From Diadema setosum (taxonomy: Eukaryota; Echinodermata; Echinoidea; Diadematoida; Diadematidae), in assembly GCF_964275005.1 (NCBI RefSeq), contig NC_092705.1, positions 11,781,912 through 11,845,911 of the forward strand: a stretch of 64,000 nucleotides of DNA, in the 5' to 3' direction. This document shows, piece by piece, positions 12,850 to 24,683 of this stretch (position 1 is its first letter; each line of letters begins with the position of its first letter). The notes beneath the pieces are model-generated. The model had not been told where the DNA came from. It saw nothing but the letters and a program-made list of their open reading frames with translations, and did no database searches. The position numbers and the translations under genes are program-made.

Positions 12850-15800
12850 GTTATATACATCGAAACCGTGATAACGACCATTTTGTTTCTGCATCCAGAG
12901 TGAAAAACACAGTTATGCTTGTCTGGAGGACCCTCCTCCATTCCAGTGGTCTCTCACAACTTTAGCTATAAGGAACACTAGATCTTCGCAATTGCCAAGG
13001 CTTTCTATTCGAGTAAAGTTCGAAGAATCGGAATGGAGTCGCTTGTACGGCGCGCGTACCATGAGAAGTAAATCGTTACTGAGAGTATAATTAAAGCATT
13101 TCAGCGCCAGCATCTGAGAATGCCCATGACACTGCATGCAAAAGGGATTTTAACTCGTTCCATACGGGAACCTGGTGGTCTGTGTATTCATAATTCAGTA
13201 AGGAACGGGTTTAGTGGGCATACTATTAAGAGAGAGTTCGCGCAGCAAACAGATTAGCTTACCAACTGCACCCATAGGTTGTCATCTTCTACTCGCAGTT
13301 TCAGAGTTGTCACTGATGTTGTCGACTACATTTGAAGCTGTTACAACATGGGTTAAATCAAGAAGATGGGCATTAGGAATATTGGAAGCAGGCTATTACA
13401 CGACATAGATTGGTGCCATTCATAGGCACCAAACTATGATCATTGAAAGATCATAGTTTGGCGCCATTTAATGAATTGCCACTTTTTCTTGAAGCCTTTC
13501 AAAGCTATTGAGATTGGAATAGTTAGCTTTGTTGAATATTGTCCGAATGTGTACGATTTTTATGAAATAAAGATTTTCAAATAACAGAGTAAAGCTACAG
13601 GAAAACACATTTGCAGCGCTGGCTTCGGTTTGTCACTCAGTTTAAATGTGCAATTGACTCTGTGGAGTTAGGTGATTGAAATGTAACTGATACCAACGTT
13701 TACGCCAAATATGCACTAAAACAAACTGCTGGGCCCTTCACAGTCAATAACAATTTGCAAAGAAACGTTTATAAGCATGTTAGTTTATCCCATCAATTAA
13801 ACCCGCTTTAGCATTAAATAAGAAGAATGTTCTTACGACATAATATTTCCGACTAAATGGCATTTTTTTTAAATCGTCATTCATTGCCTGTATGACGCCG
13901 TATTTCGCAGAATCTTGATTTATTTGAGTGACTACTCAAACCATAATCGCGGAAGTCTTTGATATCTAGAAGTTGCAGTATATGTTCTGTGGGTATGTAA
14001 TATAGGATGGCATCACTGTCCGCTATCACGGCTATATCAGCTCTCTGCTTGTGTTTGAATCTGAATGTGCCAAATATTAGACACCGTTGCCATCTGATTC
14101 TAAGCCATGAGATTTCATTAAACGATACCTCGTGTTGTATATGATGAAGAGCTGTAATTCGGACACAAAAGTTGGGAAACTGCAAATTACAGCTGTGTCT
14201 ATTTCTGTAGTTATGCAGACGTTAAGCAAATCCAAAAATGAGGAAAGAACATCACGGTACGAAATCATTATTCTGATAAAACAGCTGAAGAGTATATCAA
14301 GGATTAACCCTTCATTCGAGCGCGTGTCCAAGAAAATTTCTGAAAAAAAATTTTTTCCTGTTTACTCAACACTCTCAAAGGCTTAATAAAAGATAACTAT
14401 CTTTTTGTGGTTCCACGAGAAAATACTTTGAGCATGGCATCGAAAACTAGAAGCAAGTCCAAGCAAGCAAGCATAAAAAGATCTAAAGAGCTATCATTGC
14501 AAGTATAGGAGTGAAGGTCTTTATAAGCCGAATCACAGCATGGTCAAAACCCTTGAAATTGTTCAGACTTATTTTTTTATCCATGTTCGCAGATGTGGGG
14601 GAAAAAACAGTGTCATCAAAGTGTAAATTTGTAATGTCTAAAGTAAATTGACAATTCACGTTTACGTTCGCGAATATGCTGTTGAAAAAATAAAATTATC
14701 ATTTTCAAGAACACTTTTCAACTTTTATATGAATCGGCAGAGCACATGTGTTCTCTTTATAGGATCAGAGTGATTCCAAATTGTCTTACCTAGAATTTAT
14801 TGGTTAATATTGAGAAAGTTATTGTTTGATTGAAAATGGGAAATTATCAAGAATAATCATTTGTGTTCTAAGCATATATCGCATCTGAACTAAATAGATA
14901 TCAATGATACCATGTTAGTAAGAGAACGTATCCTGTATACGCAAAAAAGGCGTTTCAGGATACAAAATGTATTGAATTCGTGGATATTGCATTCTGTCAT
15001 CATAAAAATGTTACCTATTTCAAATCTCTGCGAAATCAACACCTTCTTACATTGCGAAGTTCAAGAGTGTCATGAGTACAAATAAAACAAACCCCAAAAC
15101 GCGCTGTCAACAATGACCAGCCGGATTTCGTCAGTCCTGCCCTTTTGAGAGGAAGTGTACTCTTAGTTTCAAATTCAGATTATTTTCATTTTACTGAGAT
15201 AACTCTCATCACTTGAAAGCTGCTCCTCAGCAATACCGCAATTACATATAGCACACAAAACATTCGACAAACATGCAATATATAAATACAAAGTTCATCG
15301 TTCAAGTATACATATTACAAAGAAAGATTATTCAATTGTTCCTTCGTACACTAGAATTTAAGGATAATACTATAATATTATGTACAATGAAAACTGACTG
15401 CTTTTCTTTTTCACAGTAGAATACCTCGTTTTTTTAAATAAAATATTTGCATAGGTGCATCTAAAGTATTTTCAAATTTCTAGATACAAGGAGGAAAAAC
15501 ATTAAAGATACACAAAAATCAGGCTGACGGCAAAGATACAAAGTACATGCAGAATGTTAGATGGATTGAGAATCAATGAATGTACTCGTATCAGATATCA
15601 GCCATATAAAACAAGGAATTCTTTGTGTTAAAAAAGGGACAAATAATCGAATCTCTCCAATTACATTGTTTCAGAGTACACATTCAGACCATTATCATTA
15701 TTGCTTTTAATTTGCTGTCGTGAATTATACGAATTTTTCGATTTGTGAACAGTAATCGATAAATGTATTCTGCGTTCTGCATATCATTTCTTTTCTGAAA

Positions 15801-18420
15801 TAGACATGTAAAATCTTCGTTGGAAATTTTCTTTACCTACTGTTGTGAATAAACTTTACAACTAAATTCATATCTTATTCAGTTCATTATGATATTCCGT
15901 TATTTTTCTCTCTCTCTCTCTTGGAGGGTGCAGCAGGAATTAGGAACATATCTTCAACTCTGAAAGAGTGTTAATTGAAATAGAATAGTTGTCCATCCAT
16001 ATGTATTTCATTCGGAGCACCTGAGTAGGCCCTACTTGATAAGGAACTATAACATGAGGTGAATTATGTTGTTTTTCACACAAACAGGAAATGGTAAAAT
16101 GAATCACATCACAGGCTCATTTTCACTCATCCGAGATCTGGCTGCCACTTCCAAACGGGGTTTTAATGTGGGCCAAAATTTAGAACCACTGTCCTTGTAA
16201 CCCATAGTCTTGCCACCTAATCCTTCGTGAAGACGAGCCTTAACTTCCTGGTGCGAACGGGTCCATGTCAGCGCCATTCATTGCCAGGCAGTCGTCGAAC
16301 TGAAAGGGAATACCGGCGAACGTGGACGAGAGAGACAGGAGAAATATATAAAATGTGCTTCGGGGTGTCTCTGGTCGACATATATATATCGCGATCTCAA
16401 TAACAAACACTCTGTCATGAGGAGTCAACTGTAGTAAGCACAACCTCGAATCTGGGTCTTTTCTCATGGCGACAGTCACAATTATGCCATGAGCGCGGAA
16501 AAAAAGGAAAGAGAGCAAAGAAAAATAGTGATATGTTGTTATACGATGTATCAATGCCCAATGTTATGTTTTCTCATTTTTTTTCTCGAATGTTTATGTG
16601 ATGATCCGTCTCCCTGCTCAGCTCAAGGGAACAAGGGGTAAGGAAACAAACCATGTTTAATGACGGCGTGACCGTCCGTCGATACATGGTAGAGTTCACG
16701 CGACTGCTGCCCGCGTTTTCGAGCGAACAAGCATGCATCATCCACCCCCTCGGTAATCAAAGGATGTGAGCTTCGGGATTTATCGAACGAGATCTCGTCT
16801 CGTCACCCGTCCTGGATACTCAAAGTGATGCGTGACATGACTGATGAAAGACATGACTATAGAAAAACAAGCAAACACATCAAGCCGTCTCATCCACTAC
16901 TCCACGTGGAGTAAAAGCTGTCCCTATATCCAATGTATACTTTCTGCACGTCTGTACTACAACCATCGATGTCGCATTGATAATATAATTCTTTGTTGTA
17001 TTTTTCTTTCGCTTTGTCGGTCACTTTCGCTTCGTCGGTCACTGCTTGACGCTATTATTTGTGTCTTGACTAATTTCGAATTTCAATTTGATACCTACAG
17101 ACACAAAAACTTGATAAGCCTTTAAGTTCAGATCATTCTAAAAGTCAAAATTTAACTGTTCCAAGTTTGATGAAGTCAACGAACATGATTCGTTAGTATG
17201 ACGCATTGGACATTAGTTCGGTTCTCACGAATTTGAACAATAATATGGGTGGCTTACATAGAGTAAAATTGCATTGCGAATCATGACGAAGGGCGCAATG
17301 ATTGCATGCCTCCTTGATGCGCTACATGCAAAGCTGATGATCAGAGACTTGAAGTGTCATACGGACGTTGGTCCTCAACAGCCTCCAATACAGCAACAAC
17401 AGAACGAACATTCATATTCTGGTCTGTTCATTCATATACATTGACAGTATGACCAAGTTATTTTAGTCATGTTCAGGCTATTGTTTGATCAAAACTCAAT
17501 CATCAGTGATCATATATACAGAATGTCCCCCCCCCCCCCTCCCCCCCCCCCCCAAAAAAAAAAAAAAAAAAATTACAATCGGATTTTCGCATTGATAACT
17601 TCCAATATGATTAAATCATCTAAATGCTACTTCTGGGTCTTCAAATACAACATTTGCTATATTATGCAGAAAATCCCATTCACTTTGGTTAAGTGGTCAC
17701 AGAAAAATGTGGATCGTTGTAACGCATGTCATTGGTCTGATTCTTCCAAGTTAGGAATTTTGACATTGTTTGAAACACTTGGAACTGGTGATATACACGT
17801 TTGAACACAATAGACAGAACTTGGAGGGAAGGGATTCCTGACATGCTCTATAAACCTCCTCATTTCTCTTTGACCACTGAAGCAAATCGGATGGGGTTTT
17901 CTGAAAGATGTAGGTAATAAGGTATAGTTTCATACCCTGAAATTGTATTTGGATTGATTCACTATTTTTAAAGTTATCATTGCGGAGGGTCCCGTTGTGT
18001 ATTTTTTTTTTTTTTTTTTGGGGGGGGGGACATACGGTATATACTCAAGTCAGTGCTTGGTGTCGAGAAAAATCAAAGTGACATCTCCGTCCCCAATCTA
18101 CAAAGTGATGTGGACCATTTAACAAGTAGATACGGAAGTAGTACATCCACTTCACTCTTCTTCTTCTTCTTCTTCTTCTTCTTTTTGTGACAAAAGAATA
18201 ATGTAAACAGAATATTGTAAAAACAAATGAGTGTACAACAATAGCAAAACGTTATGATGCATAACTGTATTAACGAAACATATCACCAAGGAGAATAATT
18301 ATGCAACATTACAACTGACTGACAAATACTTGCCCTCTATAGACGTAAATGACTATTGATTGAAATGACTATTAATTTTACCAGAAACCATGATGAATTT
18401 TTAAAGTCATTCGCATATTA
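12850..18420. other. Non-coding, no gene recognised
   Basis: Mostly AT-rich. A small inverted repeat lies at 13,425-13,465 (17-base arms GGCACCAAACTATGATC and its complement with one mismatch, 7-base loop). A GC-richer patch occupies about 16,230-16,830. C-runs followed by A's lie at 17,526-17,573, a T-run then G-run at 18,003-18,030, and (TTC)n at about 18,155-18,183. The minus frame at 16,240-16,554 has no recognisable domain. Confidence 0.5.
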
Positions 18421-18424
18421 CATA

Positions 18425-18500
18425 TTTATACTCCGGTTGGACTCGAACCAGTGACCTCCTGATTAACTAGACAGACGTCGTATCCACAACTCGACGTAAG
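18425..18500 (-). repeat. tRNA-like sequence (tRNA pseudogene or SINE head)
   Basis: Read on the minus strand it contains AATCAGGAGGTCACTGG followed by GGTTCGAGTCC, which matches the RNA polymerase III B box. Upstream, GTCG and CGAC flank a D-loop-like segment. The acceptor stem does not pair and the anticodon arm is imperfect, so I do not call a functional tRNA. A related copy lies on the opposite strand about 110 bp away. Confidence 0.45.
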
Positions 18501-18599
18501 AATTATATATTTAGTTGAATGGATACGCAGTACCCGCTGCTATCATGGCTATAAGAGATCAGAATCATCATGGCTTTCGGGCGGAATCTTGGAAGTTTA

Positions 18600-18662
18600 G
18601 TGAATATGACGCCTGCCAGCAATCAGGAGGTCGTTGGTTCGAGTTCAACCCAAGTAAGTATG
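18600..18662 (+). repeat. Second tRNA-like sequence, inverted relative to the first
   Basis: The plus strand carries AATCAGGAGGTCGTTGG then GGTTCGAGTTCAACCC, a B-box-like block almost identical to the copy at 18,425-18,500 on the other strand. Upstream, CCTG and CAGG could pair as an anticodon stem, but no complete cloverleaf is visible. The pair probably represents two tRNA-derived SINE or pseudogene fragments. Confidence 0.45.
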
Positions 18663-19500
18663 CCCATGATATGGTTCCATATTTCATAGCCATATTCCAC
18701 ATTTACAAGTGATATCTGGCATCAGAACGGCGTCACAAACAGAAAACAAAACACACAAGCACACAAACACACGTTCACACACACACACACACGCACACGC
18801 ACACACACACACACACACACGCACACACACACACATACACAAACAAACATAAACACATTAAAAAGTATACATAGGACCTACTTCTTGCGTGAGAAAAGAC
18901 AATGATCATCCAATCCAATCTAAGTTTCATTAAAACAGCATTTATACCCCGCGCAGTCTTATGGAAAAAAGGAAGAAGAAACGATTAATTCACCCGTAAA
19001 TCTAATACATGAAATGGGCAAACTGTACATTTGCCACATTTGCAATTCAAACCGCTCTGCTACGCAGATAGGGTGTGTTATTCAGTATCTAGCGCCCTAT
19101 ATATTTTGATCGGAGTGATCATTGGGTATCATTAGTGACTAAAAAAACTTGAAGTTCTTACTTATTGACAGTGTCTGTCTCCACGATTTCGACTAAAGGA
19201 ACAACATTTTCCAAAGTCATTTAAAATACCTCGCGTGCAAAGTGGCTCTATGAGAGATCATTACATCAGTCAATATATCAAACTAAATCATCTCCGGAAA
19301 TGACCTAGAGAACAAATGCTAAATAGAAGCTAAACAAATGGCAACAGCAAAGACGATTTGCCAGACTGATCATTTGTAGGATCCCAGATTTATGGTCAAA
19401 CAGCAGCGCTCTTTAAGAGATCGCGTTCTTCGGTATATGAATAACTGAGTCAGGTTGTTTCTTGGCGCCATTAGAAGATTATGAAATAATTGTATGGTTT
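18663..19500. other. Non-coding; (CA)n-rich stretch
   Basis: ACACAC-rich simple sequence spans about 18,740-18,845, interrupted by GCACAC units. The remainder to 19,500 shows nothing recognisable. Confidence 0.55.
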
Positions 19501-20300
19501 TTATCTAATCATTCGTCTATTACTTACCGACCTGCGTGCGGCCATTATCTGGGGGAAAAACTGCTCGTTGAAGCGCAGATGGGCGCCAAAAACGAGAAGT
19601 AGGGTTTAGAAAAAAAGGTGGGAAGGGGCTTGAACAGGATTCGGCTATATAGACTCCCCTTCTCCGTGCATACACCGACGGAGTGAACCTAATAAAATCT
19701 AATAACAGGAACTCGCAACAACGCATCCCCTATTGGTGCTGTCGTCCCGTCTGTAAATGTCGCCGCACACACCTCACCCCACTTCCCTCCGTCACACACA
19801 AACCTGTCTGGCGCCAAGGACATGAATATGTCTTTTCTGAAAAATACTTCATTTGAATCGTGGACAATTTTATTTTGAAAAACCCGAATACGATATCGCG
19901 GCAATTTGATACATAGTCGGAAGATTTAATGTCCCGCCATCATTTATAGGTATTTAGAGGAGAAGAGAATATCATTGTCTTTTTCTTTGGATGATAACAA
20001 AAAGAAGCTTTCCCTTCACGACAAACCGGCTCCATCATCATCGTAAGACAAAGGCAAATCGGCATCCATGGCAGAGTTCTAGTCGCGATACGCGCCACTA
20101 CGTAGTCGCAGGCAGAAATAGTAAGCAAGGGGGAGAAAAAAAAAAATGAATCCGTAAGTTGACGAGAAAGGAGCGCTGTTGGAGTGCGATCGCTCACGCA
20201 GTTCGGCCGAGGATTTTTTTCCCCCTCATTGGTATATCATGTCTGAAATCCCCGCGGAGGAATTCATTCGTCGTCACTCGTGCAGACGACGTGCATATAT
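19501..20300 (+). promoter_or_regulatory. CpG-containing region upstream of the chordin-like gene; candidate promoter
   Basis: This stretch is clearly richer in G+C and CpG than its AT-rich surroundings (for example CGATATCGCGG near 19,892, GTCGCGATACGCGCC near 20,081, GTGCGATCGCTCACGC near 20,185). It lies 0.5-1.3 kb upstream of the ATG-bearing first coding exon at 20,769. TATA-like words occur (CTATATAG near 19,644, GCATATATTTT near 20,292). I cannot place the transcription start, and a non-coding 5' exon is possible. The call rests on composition and position only. Confidence 0.3.
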
Positions 20301-20768
20301 TTTTTGTCAAGGTATTTCAGTAAGGAAGTGAATCGGGAGGTTGATAGCGTACCACCACCCCTCTTATACCACGATTCGTCTGTTCGTTACAATACTTACG
20401 CCATCTGAACTGTAATGTGATGGATACATAAGGAGCTAAGTTACTGCCAATACACGGACACAGGAATATCGTAGTGCCGGTCAAGAAGTTGTTAAGTTCT
20501 ACTGACACTTTAATTATCTTCACCAGCAACAACTCATATTTATTCTGTTTTCCTATGTATGTGTCATCACACCATCCTTCGAATCTATTAAGATATTTTG
20601 TCTCCTCTTGTTACAAAGGAAATAACTTTTCGTAACGGAGTGCAACGTGGGGAACAACGCTTAGACTCTAACCCAGCGATTTGTGGGTTTTCATCCAATT
20701 CGTCCTCCAGGGATATAACATCATTTTCATCTCAAGAAAGAGACGGGCAGACACAATTGTGGAGCAAC

Positions 20769-20850
20769 ATGGAATATCGCGTCGCAAACTTTGGAGTTCT
20801 CTGGATTCTTACCATCGTCATATTTTCAGTAGCGTCTTCACCAGAACAAG
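20769..20850 (+). CDS. CHRDL: Chordin-like exon 1: start codon and signal peptide
   Basis: The ATG at 20,769 opens 27 codons with a short polar start, a hydrophobic core ([15 protein letters not shown]) and an SSPEQ tail, a classical secretory signal with probable cleavage after VASS or nearby. It ends in phase 1 at a good donor (ACAAG|GTAAGA). The frame is open upstream of the ATG, but no earlier in-frame start gives a better signal peptide. Intron 1 (20,851-36,138) is about 15.3 kb. Confidence 0.8.
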
Positions 20851-23800
20851 GTAAGATGAGACTTTCATCTTTCAGACGTCACTTTAGAGGGATGTTATAG
20901 GCAAACATTCCATAGATACCGACGTCTTCTTGATTCTGAGCGATTACTATTATCAGGGATGTGAGAATTCAGAGTTTAGTCCGATTTCATATTTCTTTAT
21001 CTGCCAAAAAGCCCACTTTTTGGCAATTTAAATGCATTGAAAGGTTACTAATTTCATGCACTTGAGATTTTTTTTTTTCATAGCTTTAAGATTTTGTTCA
21101 GATTTTTTTTTTTCTGCAAGTATTCTCACACCCCCATTGTTATTATGATCATTACTGAGTCTGGCATTGTATCTATTAACATCGGACTTATTGACTAGAT
21201 GCTTAAGTAAAAGTTTAAAGGCATAAACTACAAACAGATGTTTTGTTTATTTTCTACATTTGCTCTCCAGCCGACAATGTTAACTTTTACAAACATGTTC
21301 GATAGTTCAATTGTTTTACAGTGCTTTGTAAGTCACAGGCGTTTATGAATTAGAAACTAATTTCATCCTAAATCATATGACGTAAATTGTAAATAGCTAC
21401 CTTTCATCAGTGTCTTTTATTTCATGACCTCTCTAAAAACTGCTGAAAATCCTCAGGCAACTTAATTCATTTATTGTTTCATGGATTTGGCACTTTTGCC
21501 TAGTTTCACTTCTTGTCGTAAAACAAAACGATACAACAATCAACGGTCAACATTGTGATCCCTGTAATCACCGTGTATCGATAACATCGTTTGTCAACGC
21601 ATTTAACTTAATGGGAGGAAAAACAATAAACATGTGATTTTTCTCCGTTAGAAACACGGCAAAACAACGTAAAGATGAAAATTTTGTATTCAAGCAGGAC
21701 ATACTTAATGCCGGCTAAGTGGATAAGCTGAAATTTTGTTCAGACTTAGTATAACATTCCGTCGGATGTACGTTAAAGTTTGAGTATCAATTCTATTCGT
21801 CATAGTGTTCAATTTGCCCTGCGCTTAATCGAAGGACGAATTGCATTCTTGAAAACAAGCATCCATGGTGCAGGTTTTTTTTTCTTCATATTCATTTACG
21901 CAACTGCATTCTCTGCAGTGTACATAGATGTCATTCCGTGCATCACTCTCTCTAAGACACACGAATGAATGTAACATATTTGAGAATATAGATACAAACA
22001 GCCACTTTGATCCAAAATATACTGTGTAGCGGATACGTTTGTTCGTCTCTCCTTACTGTAAGATTTGAATACTTAAAGGAATGTCCGAATTGAAAAGACA
22101 AACAAACAAACAAACAAGCAAACCAAATTCGATTTCATGTTAAGATGCACAAACTGTGAAGATGTATTCCACACCATAGACCTTACCAGAGTACGATACC
22201 AGTTATTGGGTTACATAACACAAGTAAAACTAGTAACCGGTTGAATGAATACTTTTTTACAGTGTTTACTGCAATACTAAATGCATCATTCGGCTGGCTT
22301 GGAAGTTGTTTTCTCCGTTTTTATTTCACTTAAGGAATGCTGGACAAAATAAAGTAAACAACAGTCTGAAACGCAAATACACAACTCCATAAAGGTGGTT
22401 CCCATGTTTCATGCCGACTGTTGTATGGCGAGGTTGTTTCGTTTTTATTCTTTAACTCAGGAATATTCATGGACACACGAAATCGGAGTCTGTAAAAAGC
22501 GAACATTTCGTCTCCACAACAGCTTCTGAAATCATTCATATTGTAAAACTCAAACAAAGGGAAACTGACCGAAAATGTATGTAATTTCAAAAGTGAATTA
22601 CATTTTTATAAACTATAAGATTGATAATTAAGTACCACAGACACACATTAATGTGCACCAGCTCTTTGGAGACATTGCCCCTCCCCCTCTATTGTAACAA
22701 GGTTCTTCCGTTTGTCTCCCCACTCGTCTGATATGAAAGAAATCGCATGTATTTCATATTCATCTGACATTGACGTGCTTAATGCTCTTGATTTTAAAAC
22801 TAGTTTTCGTTACTTTTAGTGACAAAGCAATCAAGAAATACACCAAGTGAAGATGCTTTGAGCAATTCAACGCGAAAAAGAAAAACACCCACGAAACATT
22901 TTGCAATATAATTATATCCTAACACCATTTCTTCTTGCCCTGAACTTTATTGTATGAATAAAAGAAAACTGGCATACTCTATTTAGTGAATTCTCCTCTT
23001 TGCAGAGAGGTCGGTTAATTGGTTGTTTTAAACCCTTTTATCCTCTACAAGATTATTCCAATCTCAACAGTGCGCCAAACAATGAAATGGCAAGAGATCA
23101 CTTAGACTGATCAGAGACCATAACCACCTGAAAAAAAAAGAAAGAAAGAAAAAAGTTTTGATACAGATATGACGACTTGAGAAATCAAGACTCTCTCCTG
23201 AAAGTACGTACCCTGGGAAATATAGCCAGCCATTGAGAGCGATTCGGCATGCTTATATGGGAAAGAATTCATGGAACTAAGAAATTCTCGGAGTAGAACT
23301 AAGCCCTTCCAACGAAGAAGCGTGTGCTTTATTCTAGCTGTCGGCTGTCTTCAAACCAAGGACCCTGCGCTTTTTCTCCGTAAAGTCGGGGTTTCGATCG
23401 CTTGGGCGTGGATATTGTGCACAGGGGGTTCCCCTGCATGTACTATGTTCTTTTCAGATAATGTGTGAAGAGTGTACCACTAAACTGTCTGACTGTAGTA
23501 ACATATAAGCTTATCAGATTTCATTATGAAGTGCTGTTCAGGGCAGATTAATTGCCGATAAGTTGACTTTGACAAGTATTGCATGGTTGATTCTCCGTTG
23601 AAATAGTGACCTATTAATAATAATAATAATACAGGGTACTTATAATGCGCCAGTTCCACATACAACGTAGTTAACGTGCTCAAGGCGCAGTAGAAGAAGT
23701 AAGTCATGAAATACAAAAATCCTTACACAAACATGCACATGAAAATGAATGACACAATAATGATAATGAAAAAATATACATCATAATATACAATTCTACT

Positions 23801-24652
23801 GGAAAATGGTCATGAACAAATGAGTCTTGAGGGCAACTTTAAAGGAGTCAACATTCGAAATGTGACGGATATTAGGGGGAAGAAGAAGAAGTGACTTATG
23901 TAGCCATTCGAAGGATTTACTGTAATCACACTGTGTGGTACAGATGAAAAAAAAATTGCTCATCAACCAAATATTGCTTTTCACTAGAAAGTGACTAGAT
24001 ATGACAAACGTACTATCAATAAAATTGTATGCAGTAGATAATTATATGAATCGTTCACTGGACACATTACTAAATAGAAAGAAGTACGAGGGGGTTAAAG
24101 ATAGTCTTCTATAATATTTATGTAACACAATATAAGGATGGAGGCTCTTAAAGTAGTTGTCGAGACTAATACTAATGACGTGATAGGTACTGAGAGGTGT
24201 ATCGTTGACAAATAATGTGGAAAACATGAACAAATAAGCAAATCCCTCTGGTATGTTCGAATACGTAAATTGCAATTTTCTTTAATCGCCTTTTATTGTT
24301 GTCACTCACATTGCTGTAACCGATCCTTGTTTGTGTAACCTTGCGTTTTGATAAGTAGGTTTGAAAGCACGGTTTTTCATTAAAAATAGGTGTTAAGCCA
24401 GAAAGATCAGGATTACGTACATGTTAATCAGATACAAGACACTTCGGATTTATTTTTTTTTAACTGATGCAGATTTGTATGTATGATCTTGTCGTCACTA
24501 ATCGCATTTTTACTGATTAATACCGCCAAGAATGCGTATATGTCTAGGCTTCAAAAAATTTCTATTCCTTCTGACGCACTGTCCTAAACCGTCTTGGCAG
24601 ACAACATAAAAAGAATATGTTCCCCAAATTCCGAAGCTATCAAATAAACAAG

Positions 24653-24683
<31 letters not shown>

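Noticed and set aside
16240..16554. 104-aa minus-strand frame in a GC-richer patch
   Set aside because: It could be an exon by composition, but I recognise no domain and cannot place supporting splice partners.
18425..18662. Functional tRNA gene
   Set aside because: B-box sequences are present on both copies, but acceptor and anticodon stems do not pair properly, so only a tRNA-derived repeat is supported.
20598..20768. Upstream extension of the chordin-like start in the same open frame
   Set aside because: No in-frame ATG before 20,769, and the ATG at 20,769 gives a clean signal peptide; the upstream open frame is more simply 5' UTR.
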